Of a stretch of DNA of 64,000 nt, positions 35,123 through 44,905 are shown piece by piece. A program made the position numbers and the translations under genes. Numbering within the stretch: position 1 is the stretch's first letter; every line of letters begins with the position of its first letter. Origin of the DNA: Flavobacteriales bacterium (GTDB taxonomy: Bacteria > Bacteroidota > Bacteroidia > Flavobacteriales_G > JALEGO01); contig JAHDEG010000007.1 of the NCBI GenBank assembly GCA_020628935.1, positions 111,878 through 175,877 of the forward strand, in the 5' to 3' direction. The notes beneath the pieces are model-generated. The model was not told the DNA's origin, ran no database searches, and saw only the letters and a program-made list of their open reading frames with translations.

Positions 35123-35399
35123 GATAAACCAGCCCCCTACTCTAACCAGTAATACGCTTACTACAATAACCCAAAGCGTACTTGGTAAACATTAAGTGCA
35201 GCCAAGTGATTTATTCGCAAAGCTCATAACTTCTTGGTTTTACTAAACGTTTACACTGCGTAAATTATGGGCTATTTTAGAAGGCTATTAGTTAATTTAT
35301 GCATTTAATAATTGCTTTGACTGCCCTAAGATACTTTCTTTAGTGTCATTTTTAAGGATAATTGCTAAACAATCAATCACAATAAACCTATAAATATTT
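35123..35399. other. Non-coding stretch with no clear feature
   Basis: No open frame longer than about 60 codons and no tRNA or rRNA. A weak hairpin (AGCTCATAA with TTATGGGCT, one mismatch) around 35220-35275 is the only structure I see. With the repeat at 35400-35560 it forms a 449-bp gene-free gap, the largest in the window. Confidence 0.5.
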
Positions 35400-35560
35400 A
35401 CGTGAGTAACCGCAGTGATAGCTTTTGCTTATTTAGCCACTATAAATGTATAAGTAGGGCAAGCGACATGAGAAGCTCGCCCTACTTATTTTATATTTTT
35501 TGGCTAAAAAAGTAAACCTTTAACGGAGTGCACGCCCCCATTTTCTGGGGGGCACGCATA
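35400..35560 (-). repeat. Structured intergenic repeat, family A, copy 2 (inverted)
   Basis: The minus strand reads ATGCGTGCC...GGGGGCGTGCACTCCGTTAAAGG at its start and AAAGCTATCACTGCGGTTACTCACGT at its end, matching copy 1 at 20758-20912. The core stem is ATAAGTAGGGCAAGC (35450-35464) with GCTCGCCCTACTTAT (35475-35489), 14 of 15 paired plus a G-U. An outer stem TTTAGCCA/TGGCTAAA is also paired. The apex, on the minus strand, is CGAGCTTC-TCA-TGTCGCT. The stem sequence is unlike copy 1, but both are self-complementary. Confidence 0.87.
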
Positions 35561-35571
35561 TCTTTAAAAAA

Positions 35572-38514
35572 CTATCTTTTTTTAATAAACTGAATATGCT
35601 TGTTTATACTTTCTGAACGTATTTGCAATAGATAATTACCATCGGCCAAAGTACTCGTATTAACGGTATTAAGCTCGCCTACTTGGTTTTTCTTAACGTG
35701 AACCAACTCACCTACTGCATTAAGTATATTATACGTTACGGGCTCAGATGAGGGATAATCTATAAACTGAATATTTAAAATATCTTTGGCAGGATTAGGG
35801 TAAACTGCTATTAAAACCGCATCGTTAATTGAACCAACTGATGATGCTGAACTTACAATTACCTGTGCCTGATCGGTGGCTTGGCATGAACCTGTATAAC
35901 CTGTAAGCTGCACGTTATATAAACCAGGATGCGGGTAAATCTTGGTAGCAAACGGGTTGCTAGAGGTTGTTCCATCACCAAAATCCCACTCATAAGTATC
36001 TGCATTTGAAGTGTATGTAAAATTAACTGGCTGACCTAAGCCCGGGTAAAATGTATTGGCCGAGATAGAAACAAACGGCATTTCATCTACCTGAATATAA
36101 GTAGGTATGCTAGCGCTTGTACAATTGCCTGAGCTCAAAACAACACTTATTGTTTCATCTTGTAGTGGAGCAATAGTAATTTGCTGGGTTGTTGCTCCGT
36201 TTGACCATGCATAATTATAACCAGGATTAGCTGATAAAGTAGTTGTTTCTCCTTCGCATATAAAGGCATCGCCTTCTATAATAACTCCAGTAATTTCGGT
36301 AACTACATCAATCACTGCATTTGCATAACCAATACAACCGGCCACATCTGTAACGGTAAGTGACATAACCATATCTGTTGTTGGGGTTAACGTCATTTCT
36401 TGAGAGGTTTCTCCACTTGCCCATAAATAATCTGTTGCTATATGTGAGGTTAATGTGACCGATTCGCCAGCACATACTTTCACTACTTCAGGACTAATAA
36501 AAGCCGTATCTGGTCTGCTTACATCAATGGTTATACTCGCGTTATCTAAGCAACCGCTTGAGTCACTGGCTACCAAAGTAAATGTAGTTTGACTACTTGG
36601 GCTCACCTGAATACTTTGTCCGTTTTCTCCCGTTGACCATAGATAGTCTTTTGCTGGTGAACCTATTAACGTTACCGATGCTCCATCACAAACGGTAAGG
36701 TTACTAGCTGTAATGTTAGATTCAAATACGTAAGAATCAACAAAAACGGAATCAATTGATGTACAACCTGCAGAATTGGTTAACGAAACATAATAAGTTG
36801 TAGGCGACTGCGGACTAACTTCTATTTCAGAACTTGTTTGACTGGTAGACCACAAGTAATCGCCTGTACCTTGAGCAGATAAATCTATGGCTCCGCCAAC
36901 ACATAAAGCTACTTCTGTTTGATCTAGTGTTAATGTAGGAAATGTGTCTACCTCAATTGGACGATTAAATACCATTTCGCAACCAATAAGTGTATTTACG
37001 GTAAGCTGTAAATCAAATGACGTGTATACCGGAAATGATACGGTAGGAGTTGTTGCGCCTGTATTCCAGCTATAACTTAAACCACCTACTGCTGTAAATG
37101 ATGCTTGCTCTCCATAGCAAAAGGTAGAAGCTGAAGATGTTAAGCTAACATTTGGAGTAGGAAGCTTGATAAATGTTTTAACTATAAGGTTATTAAAAGG
37201 ATTGCCATCTAATATTCCATTATTTAAGTTATTAGTATCAACGTATGCTACAAATGTGTGTAAACCAACTGACAAATTATTTAATGAAATTGATAAAGTA
37301 GTATCTTCATTTGATTGCAATAAACCATTAATTGGTAATGTAGATATTGGGCCGCCATCTAAAGAGTATGTCATAACAGCCGATGTTAAATCTTCTGAGC
37401 CCGCATTTCTTAGTGTTATGTTTACACCTATAGAATCTACACATAAGGTATCTTTTAAACCATCTTGCGAAACTAAAGCATCATATTCTACTGACGGAGA
37501 ACATTTATTACCATCTAACAAACCACTTCTTATAGTTGTTAGTGCAGCTCGCATTCTTTCTATTTGATTAGGAGTAAAATCTGATACACAATTACGGTTA
37601 TTGTAATCCATATAGTTCTCCAAATGTGTATTTGGGCACGGGCCGTTATTACAACCTGTTCCTGTACTGGTAGGAGGTGTATCGCAAACACGATCTCCGT
37701 CCGTTGTACAATCATTTTCACTACACGATTGACCTTGAAATGTATGGAATAAATTAAGGTAATGACCAACTTCGTGCGTTAACACTCTTCCATCATCTGT
37801 GGCAGACCACAGAGAATAACCATTGGCACCTGTTGGGTCGTTTCCGGTTGCACTATATAATTGTACTATACCATCAACATCAGGTCCTGCACCGGGGAAA
37901 TAAGCATATCCTTGAACTCCACCTGTATAGCCACCGCCTAAAGGATCTCCCTGCCCCCTAATTTGTTCTACCACCCATACATTCATGTATTGAGTATTAT
38001 CCCATTTACTTAAAGCTTTGCAAGCTGCATCATTTGCATTTGTAATTCCAGTAGAGCCATACCCCGAAGTTGAGCTGGCATCTACCCTTAGTATACCCGT
38101 AGAAGGGTTTCCTTGAGGATCAACTGACGCTAAACAGAATTCTATTTCTGAGTCAGATCCCATTGGGCCAGACTGCGCTATTCCGCCATCCTCGTTAGTA
38201 TATCTAAAATCTCTATTTAATGCTGCAACTGCAGATAAAACCTGATCGTCTGAAATATTAGAACCAGTACCAACTGCTTGTCCGGTATGAAGGATATGAA
38301 AAACAACAGGAATTGTTAAAACACCGCCTGTAAGCTTGGAATTTAAACCAGCTTGAATTGCTCGCTCATTTGCTGCTATTCTTTTTTGATAGTTTATATC
38401 TGTTTGCATTAAACGATTATGATGCTCATCAAAATCACAAACGGAAGCCGTATTTTGACCATTTGATAGTGCTGAAACACTAATCGCCAAAAAAGTAAAG
38501 TATAGTTTTTTCAT
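35572..38514 (-). CDS. M43-type (cytophagalysin-like) zinc metalloprotease with Ig-like repeats and T9SS type A signal
   Basis: 980 residues. It has a signal peptide (1-20), a pappalysin/cytophagalysin protease domain with HEVGHYLNLFH (His247, Glu248, His251, His257) and a Met-turn in HLENYMDYNN. About five tandem ~80-residue Ig-like repeats follow (each with YLWSTGE-type signature), then a PKD domain (YEWDFGDGTTSSNP), then a type A T9SS C-terminal signal (VYPNPAKDILNIQF ... NKHIQFIKKR). It is secreted and probably attached to the cell surface. I chose the ATG at 38514, which gives the signal peptide, over an in-frame start at 38553. It is downstream of the choice-of-anchor-L gene. Confidence 0.9.
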   Translation of the reverse strand: MKKLYFTFLAISVSALSNGQNTASVCDFDEHHNRLMQTDINYQKRIAANERAIQAGLNSKLTGGVLTIPVVFHILHTGQAVGTGSNISDDQVLSAVAALNRDFRYTNEDGGIAQSGPMGSDSEIEFCLASVDPQGNPSTGILRVDASSTSGYGSTGITNANDAACKALSKWDNTQYMNVWVVEQIRGQGDPLGGGYTGGVQGYAYFPGAGPDVDGIVQLYSATGNDPTGANGYSLWSATDDGRVLTHEVGHYLNLFHTFQGQSCSENDCTTDGDRVCDTPPTSTGTGCNNGPCPNTHLENYMDYNNRNCVSDFTPNQIERMRAALTTIRSGLLDGNKCSPSVEYDALVSQDGLKDTLCVDSIGVNITLRNAGSEDLTSAVMTYSLDGGPISTLPINGLLQSNEDTTLSISLNNLSVGLHTFVAYVDTNNLNNGILDGNPFNNLIVKTFIKLPTPNVSLTSSASTFCYGEQASFTAVGGLSYSWNTGATTPTVSFPVYTSFDLQLTVNTLIGCEMVFNRPIEVDTFPTLTLDQTEVALCVGGAIDLSAQGTGDYLWSTSQTSSEIEVSPQSPTTYYVSLTNSAGCTSIDSVFVDSYVFESNITASNLTVCDGASVTLIGSPAKDYLWSTGENGQSIQVSPSSQTTFTLVASDSSGCLDNASITIDVSRPDTAFISPEVVKVCAGESVTLTSHIATDYLWASGETSQEMTLTPTTDMVMSLTVTDVAGCIGYANAVIDVVTEITGVIIEGDAFICEGETTTLSANPGYNYAWSNGATTQQITIAPLQDETISVVLSSGNCTSASIPTYIQVDEMPFVSISANTFYPGLGQPVNFTYTSNADTYEWDFGDGTTSSNPFATKIYPHPGLYNVQLTGYTGSCQATDQAQVIVSSASSVGSINDAVLIAVYPNPAKDILNIQFIDYPSSEPVTYNILNAVGELVHVKKNQVGELNTVNTSTLADGNYLLQIRSESINKHIQFIKKR

Positions 38515-38553
38515 GTTTATAGATTTAAAAAATGAATAACAATTTGAATACAA

Positions 38554-40857
38554 TTATCTTAGAACAGTTACATGACCGTTAAAGGTATGCAGCGCGTAAT
38601 CTTGTTTTGACCTCACAACCAAACTATACGAGTAAACTCCCTGCTCTACTTGATTCCCTTCTTTAAGACCGTCCCAGCCTTGGTTAATATCTGATGTTGA
38701 AAAAGCAATATCTCCCCACCTAGTAAATATGGTGAACTGATAATCTTCTTCACTTGCTCCAAATACTTTTGGCTTAAAAATTTCATTTAAATTATTATCG
38801 TTAGGTGTAAATGCATTGGGTACATTTACATTAAATACATCGTTAACTTGAATAGTTTCACAGTACTCACTCTTACACCCTAATTTACCAGAAACCGCTT
38901 CTAAACAAACTTCGTAAGCTCCTGGCCCTTCAAAACTATATTTTTGGCTTGTTAATGATGAACTTGTATGAGGATCTCCATTAATTGTCCATGAGTAAAT
39001 ATCTGCATCAACAGAATTATTGTAAAAAAGCACTGAATTTTGAAATACATCAATATCAGTATTAGGCACAAAACTAAAGTCGGCAGTAGGGATTGGAATA
39101 ATTTCAATAAAATTTTCGGCAGTAATTTGGTGTGAACAATCGTTATCAGAAACTACTGTTAATGAAACATCAAACAAGCCATCTTGAGAAAAAAACTGAC
39201 TCACAGACTCTGTACAATCGTTAGTTACTTCAGCTCCACCAATTGACCATAAACAAGTATTTAACTGACCTAAGTTTTGAGAAGAATTTTCAAAGAATAT
39301 TTCTGTGTTTTCACAAGCTTGTAAAACAGATCCAGTAAAGCTAGCTTCAGGAGATAGCTTGATAGCTGTTGTTTTACGAACCTTACACCCATTTTCATCA
39401 GTAACTGTAAGTTGGTATGTTGCATTTGCGGATGCTGTAATTGTTGTTGATGATGTTAAATCTCCTGTACTCCAAGCGTAAGAATAGTTGCCTGTACCAC
39501 CATATGTATTAGAAACAAGTTGTACTTGCTCATTAACAGCGTAACAATTTTCTGGAGTTAAATCCATCAATAATTCTGCAGGCTCTTCAATTACGGCTAA
39601 CTCCACTGCCTTGCAACCATTATTATCTATCAACTCCAACGTATAATAACCAGCTGGCTGACTGGATACAAAAGAGGATCCTGAAGTAATAGACTGTCCA
39701 TTTAACATAAGTGTATACGGAGGATTCCCTTGCAATACGTTTACATTAAGAGCTCCATCAGATTTACCATAACAACTTACGTCATCAGTTAAAACCTCCA
39801 TCTCTAGTTCGTTTTGAGCTGTAATTTCTAATGGGGTATCACCAGTAACAGGGCAACCTGAGCTATCTCTAACTTGTACTTCGTAACTCCCTTCTCCTAA
39901 ATTAAAGAATGAATAATCTGAAGAATAATTTAACCCTCCATCAATGCTATACTCATAAGGCTGAATACCTCCTTGGGCTGAAATTGCAATACTACCCGTC
40001 ACATCACCTGAACAGTTAACTCCTTGTAAACTTGTAGTATATGTAAGAGGATTTGTGCTTGAAAATGCTCCTGATTCTACAAAAACCCCTGAACCGTATA
40101 GTGGGTCTCCTACATCAGCAATAGCTATTTTAATATGATAGGTTTCACCACATTCTACACTTCTATTAATTGTCATTTTTGTAGTCATCCCATCATATTG
40201 TACATAATTATCAGAAGCATTAAAAGGAGCTGAAGTTCCGTTGCCATTATCTACATAATATTGAGCATTTGAAGCAGCATTAATATTATCTATTGTTACC
40301 GGAATATTTGTACCTGGCACCAAAGCAAGGTTAACGGAATTATCAGAAAACGGACCGTTAATACCAGGACCACTTATAAAAAAGCCAAATGCATCATTCA
40401 CATTTGCATTTACGTATTCTAAGTACTCTTCTGATGCAAATACAAATGAAAAACTTATTTCATTTGAATTAGCCACAAAATCAAATTCTAAACTGGCTAC
40501 ATCGTAAATTTGAGCAGTTGTAGTATTAGCAATAGCAGCTAAATCTACATCTCCTACCAAACCACCTAAAACAGCTCCTCCTGCACTACCAGAATTATTT
40601 GGACCAGCTGCTTGTTCAATTGGATGAGTAGAAAGTAATATTCCTTTTTCTATACCAACATTCGCATTGCTAGAATTAAACTGTCCTATTTGCGAAACTG
40701 TTCCGTTATAAGTAATATTTGTTGCATCTGTATTAGTGACTAACTCATTCTGAACTAGAGTCACAACCGGCAAGTTAGTGCTTGTAATAAGCTGAGCTAT
40801 TACTGAAACACTTGAGCACAAGAATACCAGTGAATAAAAAAATAATTTTTTTCCCAT
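38554..40857 (-). CDS. Choice-of-anchor-L surface protein with SprB and PKD repeats, T9SS type B signal
   Basis: 767 residues. It has a signal peptide (1-21) and a choice-of-anchor-L domain (about 60-280; VNLALVPGTNIPVTI and INRSVECGETYHIKIAIADV). Two SprB-type repeats (about 290-420), an Ig-like domain and two PKD-like domains follow (about 510-680). The C-terminus is a gliding-motility-associated (type B) T9SS signal, VNVPNAFTPNDNNLNEIFKP. It is a secreted adhesin-like protein. It lies 39 bp before the M43 protease gene on the same strand. The pair carry different sorting signals, so they would need different outer-membrane partners. Confidence 0.87.
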   Translation of the reverse strand: MGKKLFFYSLVFLCSSVSVIAQLITSTNLPVVTLVQNELVTNTDATNITYNGTVSQIGQFNSSNANVGIEKGILLSTHPIEQAAGPNNSGSAGGAVLGGLVGDVDLAAIANTTTAQIYDVASLEFDFVANSNEISFSFVFASEEYLEYVNANVNDAFGFFISGPGINGPFSDNSVNLALVPGTNIPVTIDNINAASNAQYYVDNGNGTSAPFNASDNYVQYDGMTTKMTINRSVECGETYHIKIAIADVGDPLYGSGVFVESGAFSSTNPLTYTTSLQGVNCSGDVTGSIAISAQGGIQPYEYSIDGGLNYSSDYSFFNLGEGSYEVQVRDSSGCPVTGDTPLEITAQNELEMEVLTDDVSCYGKSDGALNVNVLQGNPPYTLMLNGQSITSGSSFVSSQPAGYYTLELIDNNGCKAVELAVIEEPAELLMDLTPENCYAVNEQVQLVSNTYGGTGNYSYAWSTGDLTSSTTITASANATYQLTVTDENGCKVRKTTAIKLSPEASFTGSVLQACENTEIFFENSSQNLGQLNTCLWSIGGAEVTNDCTESVSQFFSQDGLFDVSLTVVSDNDCSHQITAENFIEIIPIPTADFSFVPNTDIDVFQNSVLFYNNSVDADIYSWTINGDPHTSSSLTSQKYSFEGPGAYEVCLEAVSGKLGCKSEYCETIQVNDVFNVNVPNAFTPNDNNLNEIFKPKVFGASEEDYQFTIFTRWGDIAFSTSDINQGWDGLKEGNQVEQGVYSYSLVVRSKQDYALHTFNGHVTVLR

Positions 40858-41011
40858 TCTTAAATAATTTAGTGTTACTATCGAAATTGAGGTACTCCTT
40901 TATAGACTGAATATCTAGTATGGAGTTTGTTTTGGAAGAACTTGCAAAAATGGTTTTAAAAAAAATGTAGAATATCGCCCTTAAGATACTTTACATGATA
41001 AGAAATGGTTT

Positions 41012-41019
41012 TACTTTTG
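41012..41019 (+). promoter_or_regulatory. Promoter of the MBL-fold gene: TTTA-N18-TACTTTTG
   Basis: TACTTTTG (41012-41019) is an exact TAnnTTTG match, and TTTA at 40990-40993 with 18 bp between them is a reasonable -33. The start of transcription would be near 41027, 22 nt before the ATG at 41049. Confidence 0.55.
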
Positions 41020-41048
41020 CTAAGCCTTTTTATTTAATATAGTAAGAA

Positions 41049-41690
41049 ATGATACACGTTCAAAAGATTATTTGTAACCCTTTTCAAGAAAATACGTATG
41101 TGCTACACGATAAAACCAAAGACTGTGTTATCGTAGACCCAGGCTGTTACTACGATCACGAGAAAAAAGAGCTGCAAAATTTCATTGAAAAAAATGGGTT
41201 AAATCCTACCAAATTACTTTTGACTCATGCTCATATTGATCATGTTTTAGGTAATAAATTCGTATTTGACACTTGGAATTTAAAACCAATAATGCATGAA
41301 TTAGACCTTCCAACCCTCACACAAATGACTCCGAATGCCGCAAGTAAATACGGCATCCCAATGGATGAATCACCACTACCAGAATCATTTATTAAGGAAG
41401 GAGATGAAATTAGTTTTGGAGAAAGTGTACTAAAAGTTATTTTCACACCAGGGCATGCACCGGGGCACGTAGTATTTGTAAACGAAAAACAGAAAATCAT
41501 AATTAATGGTGATGTGCTTTTTAGAGAAAGTATAGGTAGAACTGATTTCCCAAATTGCAATCATAACGACCTAATTTCAAGCATAAAAAATAAACTATTC
41601 GTACTTGACGATGATTATACTGTATATACTGGCCACGGAGAAGAAACCACAATAGGTTACGAGAAGGAAAATAATCCTTTTGTCAGGTAA
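41049..41690 (+). CDS. MBL-fold metallo-hydrolase (glyoxalase II-like)
   Basis: 213 residues with the complete metal-binding signature THAHIDHVLG (His60, His62, Asp64, His65). Further ligands are HAPGHV, NGDVLFRESIGRTDFPNC and YTGHGEET. This is the short GloB-like group, which hydrolyses thioesters such as S-lactoylglutathione analogues, but Bacteroidota often lack glutathione, so the true thioester is unclear. It has its own promoter and ends 3 bp from the convergent PorE-like gene stop. Confidence 0.9.
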   Translation: MIHVQKIICNPFQENTYVLHDKTKDCVIVDPGCYYDHEKKELQNFIEKNGLNPTKLLLTHAHIDHVLGNKFVFDTWNLKPIMHELDLPTLTQMTPNAASKYGIPMDESPLPESFIKEGDEISFGESVLKVIFTPGHAPGHVVFVNEKQKIIINGDVLFRESIGRTDFPNCNHNDLISSIKNKLFVLDDDYTVYTGHGEETTIGYEKENNPFVR

Positions 41691-41693
41691 GTA

Positions 41694-43772
41694 TTACTCT
41701 TTGTAAATAATTTCTTTACCGTCTTTCATTATTCCAATAACTCGGAATTCAGTTCTTCGGTTTCTTTGCCTACCCTCTGGGTTATCGGCTCCGTCAGAGT
41801 AGCTATTAGGTGCAATTGGCTGTCTTTCACCATATCCTTTAGCTCTAAGTTTTTTCTTGTTTATTCCCTTTTTAATTAAATAATCTACAACACTCTCTGC
41901 TCTTTTTTGAGATAACTTGTCGTTATATGAATCTGTACCAAAGTTATCGGTATGCGAGGATAACTCTACAATTAACTTAGGGTTCTCTAGTAAGATTTGG
42001 TAAATAGTTGTGTCAAGCCTATGTTTAGATTCATCTGTTAAGTACCATTCATCAAAAGGATAATATATATTTTTAATGATAATTGGCTCTCTAGTAATTT
42101 CTAATAATCCAATATGCTCTTCCATTCTATCATTAGCTATATTAACCGTTGAAATTTTATGATGTTTGTTAAAGAAACCATCACTTTCAATCACTAATTT
42201 ATAATGTTTGTTTCGTTTTAAATCTAAGGTAAACTCACCGTTATCCTCAGTTATCACTGAATCTATAAGTACGGGTTGCTCGTTACCAAAGTACTGATAT
42301 AACATTACTTTTTGTCTTGCTTTTACATAATTAAGTTCGTTTGAAAGTAAATCTTCTCGGTCTTCATCATCCTGTAAATCTAATATCCTGTCTATTGCTC
42401 CTGAATTATAAAGCTTACCTAAGTAAGAAAATGGACGCTCTACCTTTTTATTAAATTGAAAAATGTCATCACAGCAATTCAAATGTTTAAAAGGAATGGC
42501 TTCATCTCTATTAGAAACCAAGAAACCGCTCAAATTATCTTTATCTGGCGAATAGTAAACATCATCAGTACTCCCATTTAATGGATAACCAATATTCTCT
42601 GGAAGTAACCATTCGCTATCCTGATTTTTTGTTTTAAATACATCAAATCCTCCAAAACCTTCCCAACCATTTGAACTAAAGAAAAGTATGTTTTTTGAAT
42701 CTAAATAATAAGGAGTTATTTCATCTAAGTTTGTATTAACATTCTTTCCCAAGTTTACAACCTCAGAAGCTATATTATTTTCATGGTTATATGTTGATGT
42801 CCAAATATCTTTTCCTCCTACTGAACCTTCTCTATCAGATACAAAATAAATTAAGTCAATAGATTTATCTACAAATTCAATAGCTGGTTGAGTTGCACCT
42901 CCATTATTAATTTCAGCAGGTAACTTCACAGGAGCAGACCAATTACCATCTTCTTTTTTAGAAATATATAAATCACATAAAAATTCACCAGTAGATTTCA
43001 ACTCACATTTAGTGAAGTAAAGCCTTTGTTTATCTTTTGAAATACTTGTATTACCAACGTGTTTCGCTGAATCATTTAAAACTGAATATTCATTGGTGGT
43101 AGACTTATTCCAACTATCGCCAGATTTAGTAGCAGAATATACTTGCCGCTTCTTAACAATGCTGTCAACCCCGCTGTAATACCGGACAGAATCTTCAACA
43201 AAAGAGGAATACATTAAAGTGATCGAATCAAGCAAAATAGGTGATAACTCGATATGCGGACCATTTGCTGATCCTTTTAAATGGTTAACATCAATAAGTT
43301 CATCTGACTTCGCTTTATTCACCTCCAATGCCTGCTTTGAACCTGCAATTTCTATCTCAACTCGATCAAATAACTCTTTGTAGCTATTTTCACTTGCTTC
43401 ATTTTTAAATCTTGTGAAGTGTTCAATAGCTGCTTCGTATTTCCCCAACATTTTTAAACATTGAGCATACTTGTACATTGCCTTAACTTGTTTTTTAGGC
43501 GCAAGTTGATACGTTTTTAAATACCAATTTTTGGCATTACGATAGTCTCTCGAAAAAAAGTACGCATTCGCTAGTTCTAATGTAGAGTTTACATCGTTTG
43601 TCTTAATAGTGTTATACTTCAAAAAGAACTCCGAAGCTGTGTAGTAGTCACCCATCTCCATCGCTTGTTCACCATAAGATTTTAGCTGCACTGGAGGAAG
43701 ATCAGTATCTAACTGCGCTTGCAAGCCTAGGCTTAAAAAAAACATCCAAAAAAGAAGTTTACATTCTTTCAC
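41694..43772 (-). CDS. PorE-like protein: TPR, beta-propeller, CRD and OmpA domains
   Basis: 692 residues in the order described for PorE: signal peptide (about 1-20); TPR helices (about 25-130); PD40/WD40-like propeller (about 170-440; TKCELKSTGEFLCDLYISKK); a carboxypeptidase-like regulatory domain (about 470-560); C-terminal OmpA domain (about 575-690; ELSSHTDNFGTDSYNDKLS and GYGERQPIAPNSYS). PorE is a peptidoglycan-bound periplasmic component of the T9SS. It starts with GTG at 43772, overlapping the PorP/SprF stop by 14 bp, so the two are co-translated. Confidence 0.85.
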   Translation of the reverse strand: MKECKLLFWMFFLSLGLQAQLDTDLPPVQLKSYGEQAMEMGDYYTASEFFLKYNTIKTNDVNSTLELANAYFFSRDYRNAKNWYLKTYQLAPKKQVKAMYKYAQCLKMLGKYEAAIEHFTRFKNEASENSYKELFDRVEIEIAGSKQALEVNKAKSDELIDVNHLKGSANGPHIELSPILLDSITLMYSSFVEDSVRYYSGVDSIVKKRQVYSATKSGDSWNKSTTNEYSVLNDSAKHVGNTSISKDKQRLYFTKCELKSTGEFLCDLYISKKEDGNWSAPVKLPAEINNGGATQPAIEFVDKSIDLIYFVSDREGSVGGKDIWTSTYNHENNIASEVVNLGKNVNTNLDEITPYYLDSKNILFFSSNGWEGFGGFDVFKTKNQDSEWLLPENIGYPLNGSTDDVYYSPDKDNLSGFLVSNRDEAIPFKHLNCCDDIFQFNKKVERPFSYLGKLYNSGAIDRILDLQDDEDREDLLSNELNYVKARQKVMLYQYFGNEQPVLIDSVITEDNGEFTLDLKRNKHYKLVIESDGFFNKHHKISTVNIANDRMEEHIGLLEITREPIIIKNIYYPFDEWYLTDESKHRLDTTIYQILLENPKLIVELSSHTDNFGTDSYNDKLSQKRAESVVDYLIKKGINKKKLRAKGYGERQPIAPNSYSDGADNPEGRQRNRRTEFRVIGIMKDGKEIIYKE

Positions 43773-44784
43773 AAGTTGGGGTTATTTTTGATAATAATTG
43801 ATAAAATTGGGTGTAAATAATAGCTATTTCAAAAGCGCCTCTTCCTCCGGTAGCCGATTTTAAAGAAGACCTGTTTACATCGTAAGCCACACCAATATCA
43901 AAATTATGTATTCTCATTCCTAAATTAGGAATTACAGCATCGGTATTTCTACTAAAACCAGTTCTTACCATTGCTCCAGCGTACACACTTTTTAAATTAG
44001 CAGCATTTTTCTTAAACATATACCCAACATTAGTTCCTATAATTGATGAAGTAGCCCCACGTTGAAATTGATACTGTAATGATGGGTTAATGAAAAAATT
44101 ATTATCAAAATTAAATGTAAAATTAGCTGAAGGGTTTAATCTAACTGGGGTTTGCTCCTTGTTGTTAAAAAACGAAGCTCCAGACTGAGTAATATTAAAA
44201 ACAGAAAAACCTAAATTGCTATTAAATTTAGAGGTTGTATATGACCAAGAAATGCCTGTATTTGCAATAAATGAGCTCTTTTGATTATTGGTAAGGATAT
44301 CGTTAGTTGGTAAATCAGGATTAAAAGTTCCCTGAGAAAAATCGAATTGATTTGGAAGCGATAAATTATTCTGAGAAATAGATTTAATAGTAATACCTGG
44401 TTGCAGACCAAAACTTAATTTATGTTTAGAATTAAAAATAGGTGTTTGGTAGGATGTTGATAAATATATTTCTGCATCTGTATATTGCAAATCACCAGAA
44501 CGATCATAAATTACAGAAACTCCCCCACTTAATTTGGAAATATTCTGATAAATTGATTGATCATACGTTAATGCATTTGTTATAAATGGAGTTGAAATAG
44601 AAGCCCACTGCCTTCTATAAATATTACCTACTCTAAAGGAACCATTAAAATCGCCCGTACTAGCTGGGTTAACAGTTGTAGGGGCTAAATTATTTTGTGA
44701 AAAATGAATATCTTGACTAACGCATTGTTTGATAGTCAGAAACGCCAATCCAAAGCAAAATAAATATGTTTTATAATATCTCAA
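43759..44784 (-). CDS. PorP/SprF-family outer-membrane protein
   Basis: 341 residues with a signal peptide (about 1-23) and the full PorP/SprF family pattern: DIHFSQNNLAPTTVNPAST, RVGNIYRRQWASISTPF and NLGMRIHNFDIGVAYDVNR. SprF-type proteins are needed for a specific type B T9SS substrate to reach the surface. The partner is probably the 1471-residue PKD protein, divergently transcribed 121 bp away. The start is TTG at 44784. Confidence 0.88.
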   Translation of the reverse strand: MRYYKTYLFCFGLAFLTIKQCVSQDIHFSQNNLAPTTVNPASTGDFNGSFRVGNIYRRQWASISTPFITNALTYDQSIYQNISKLSGGVSVIYDRSGDLQYTDAEIYLSTSYQTPIFNSKHKLSFGLQPGITIKSISQNNLSLPNQFDFSQGTFNPDLPTNDILTNNQKSSFIANTGISWSYTTSKFNSNLGFSVFNITQSGASFFNNKEQTPVRLNPSANFTFNFDNNFFINPSLQYQFQRGATSSIIGTNVGYMFKKNAANLKSVYAGAMVRTGFSRNTDAVIPNLGMRIHNFDIGVAYDVNRSSLKSATGGRGAFEIAIIYTQFYQLLSKITPTCERM

Positions 44785-44905
44785 GGTTTTAAAAGTAATA
44801 TTTTTTTTGTTTAAAAAACGAATTGTATTTTTAAATTCAGATCTTTAACCCGAAATTAAAAACCTTATTAACTAAATGCTCTTTTTTTTAAACATGACGA
44901 AGGTA

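Noticed and set aside
35123-35399. Possible fourth copy of the structured repeat (an AGCCCC start and an ATACGCTT segment near 35133-35160)
   Set aside because: No convincing stem and no AGCGAC...GAAGCTCG apex. Only a weak 9-bp hairpin is visible around 35220-35275.
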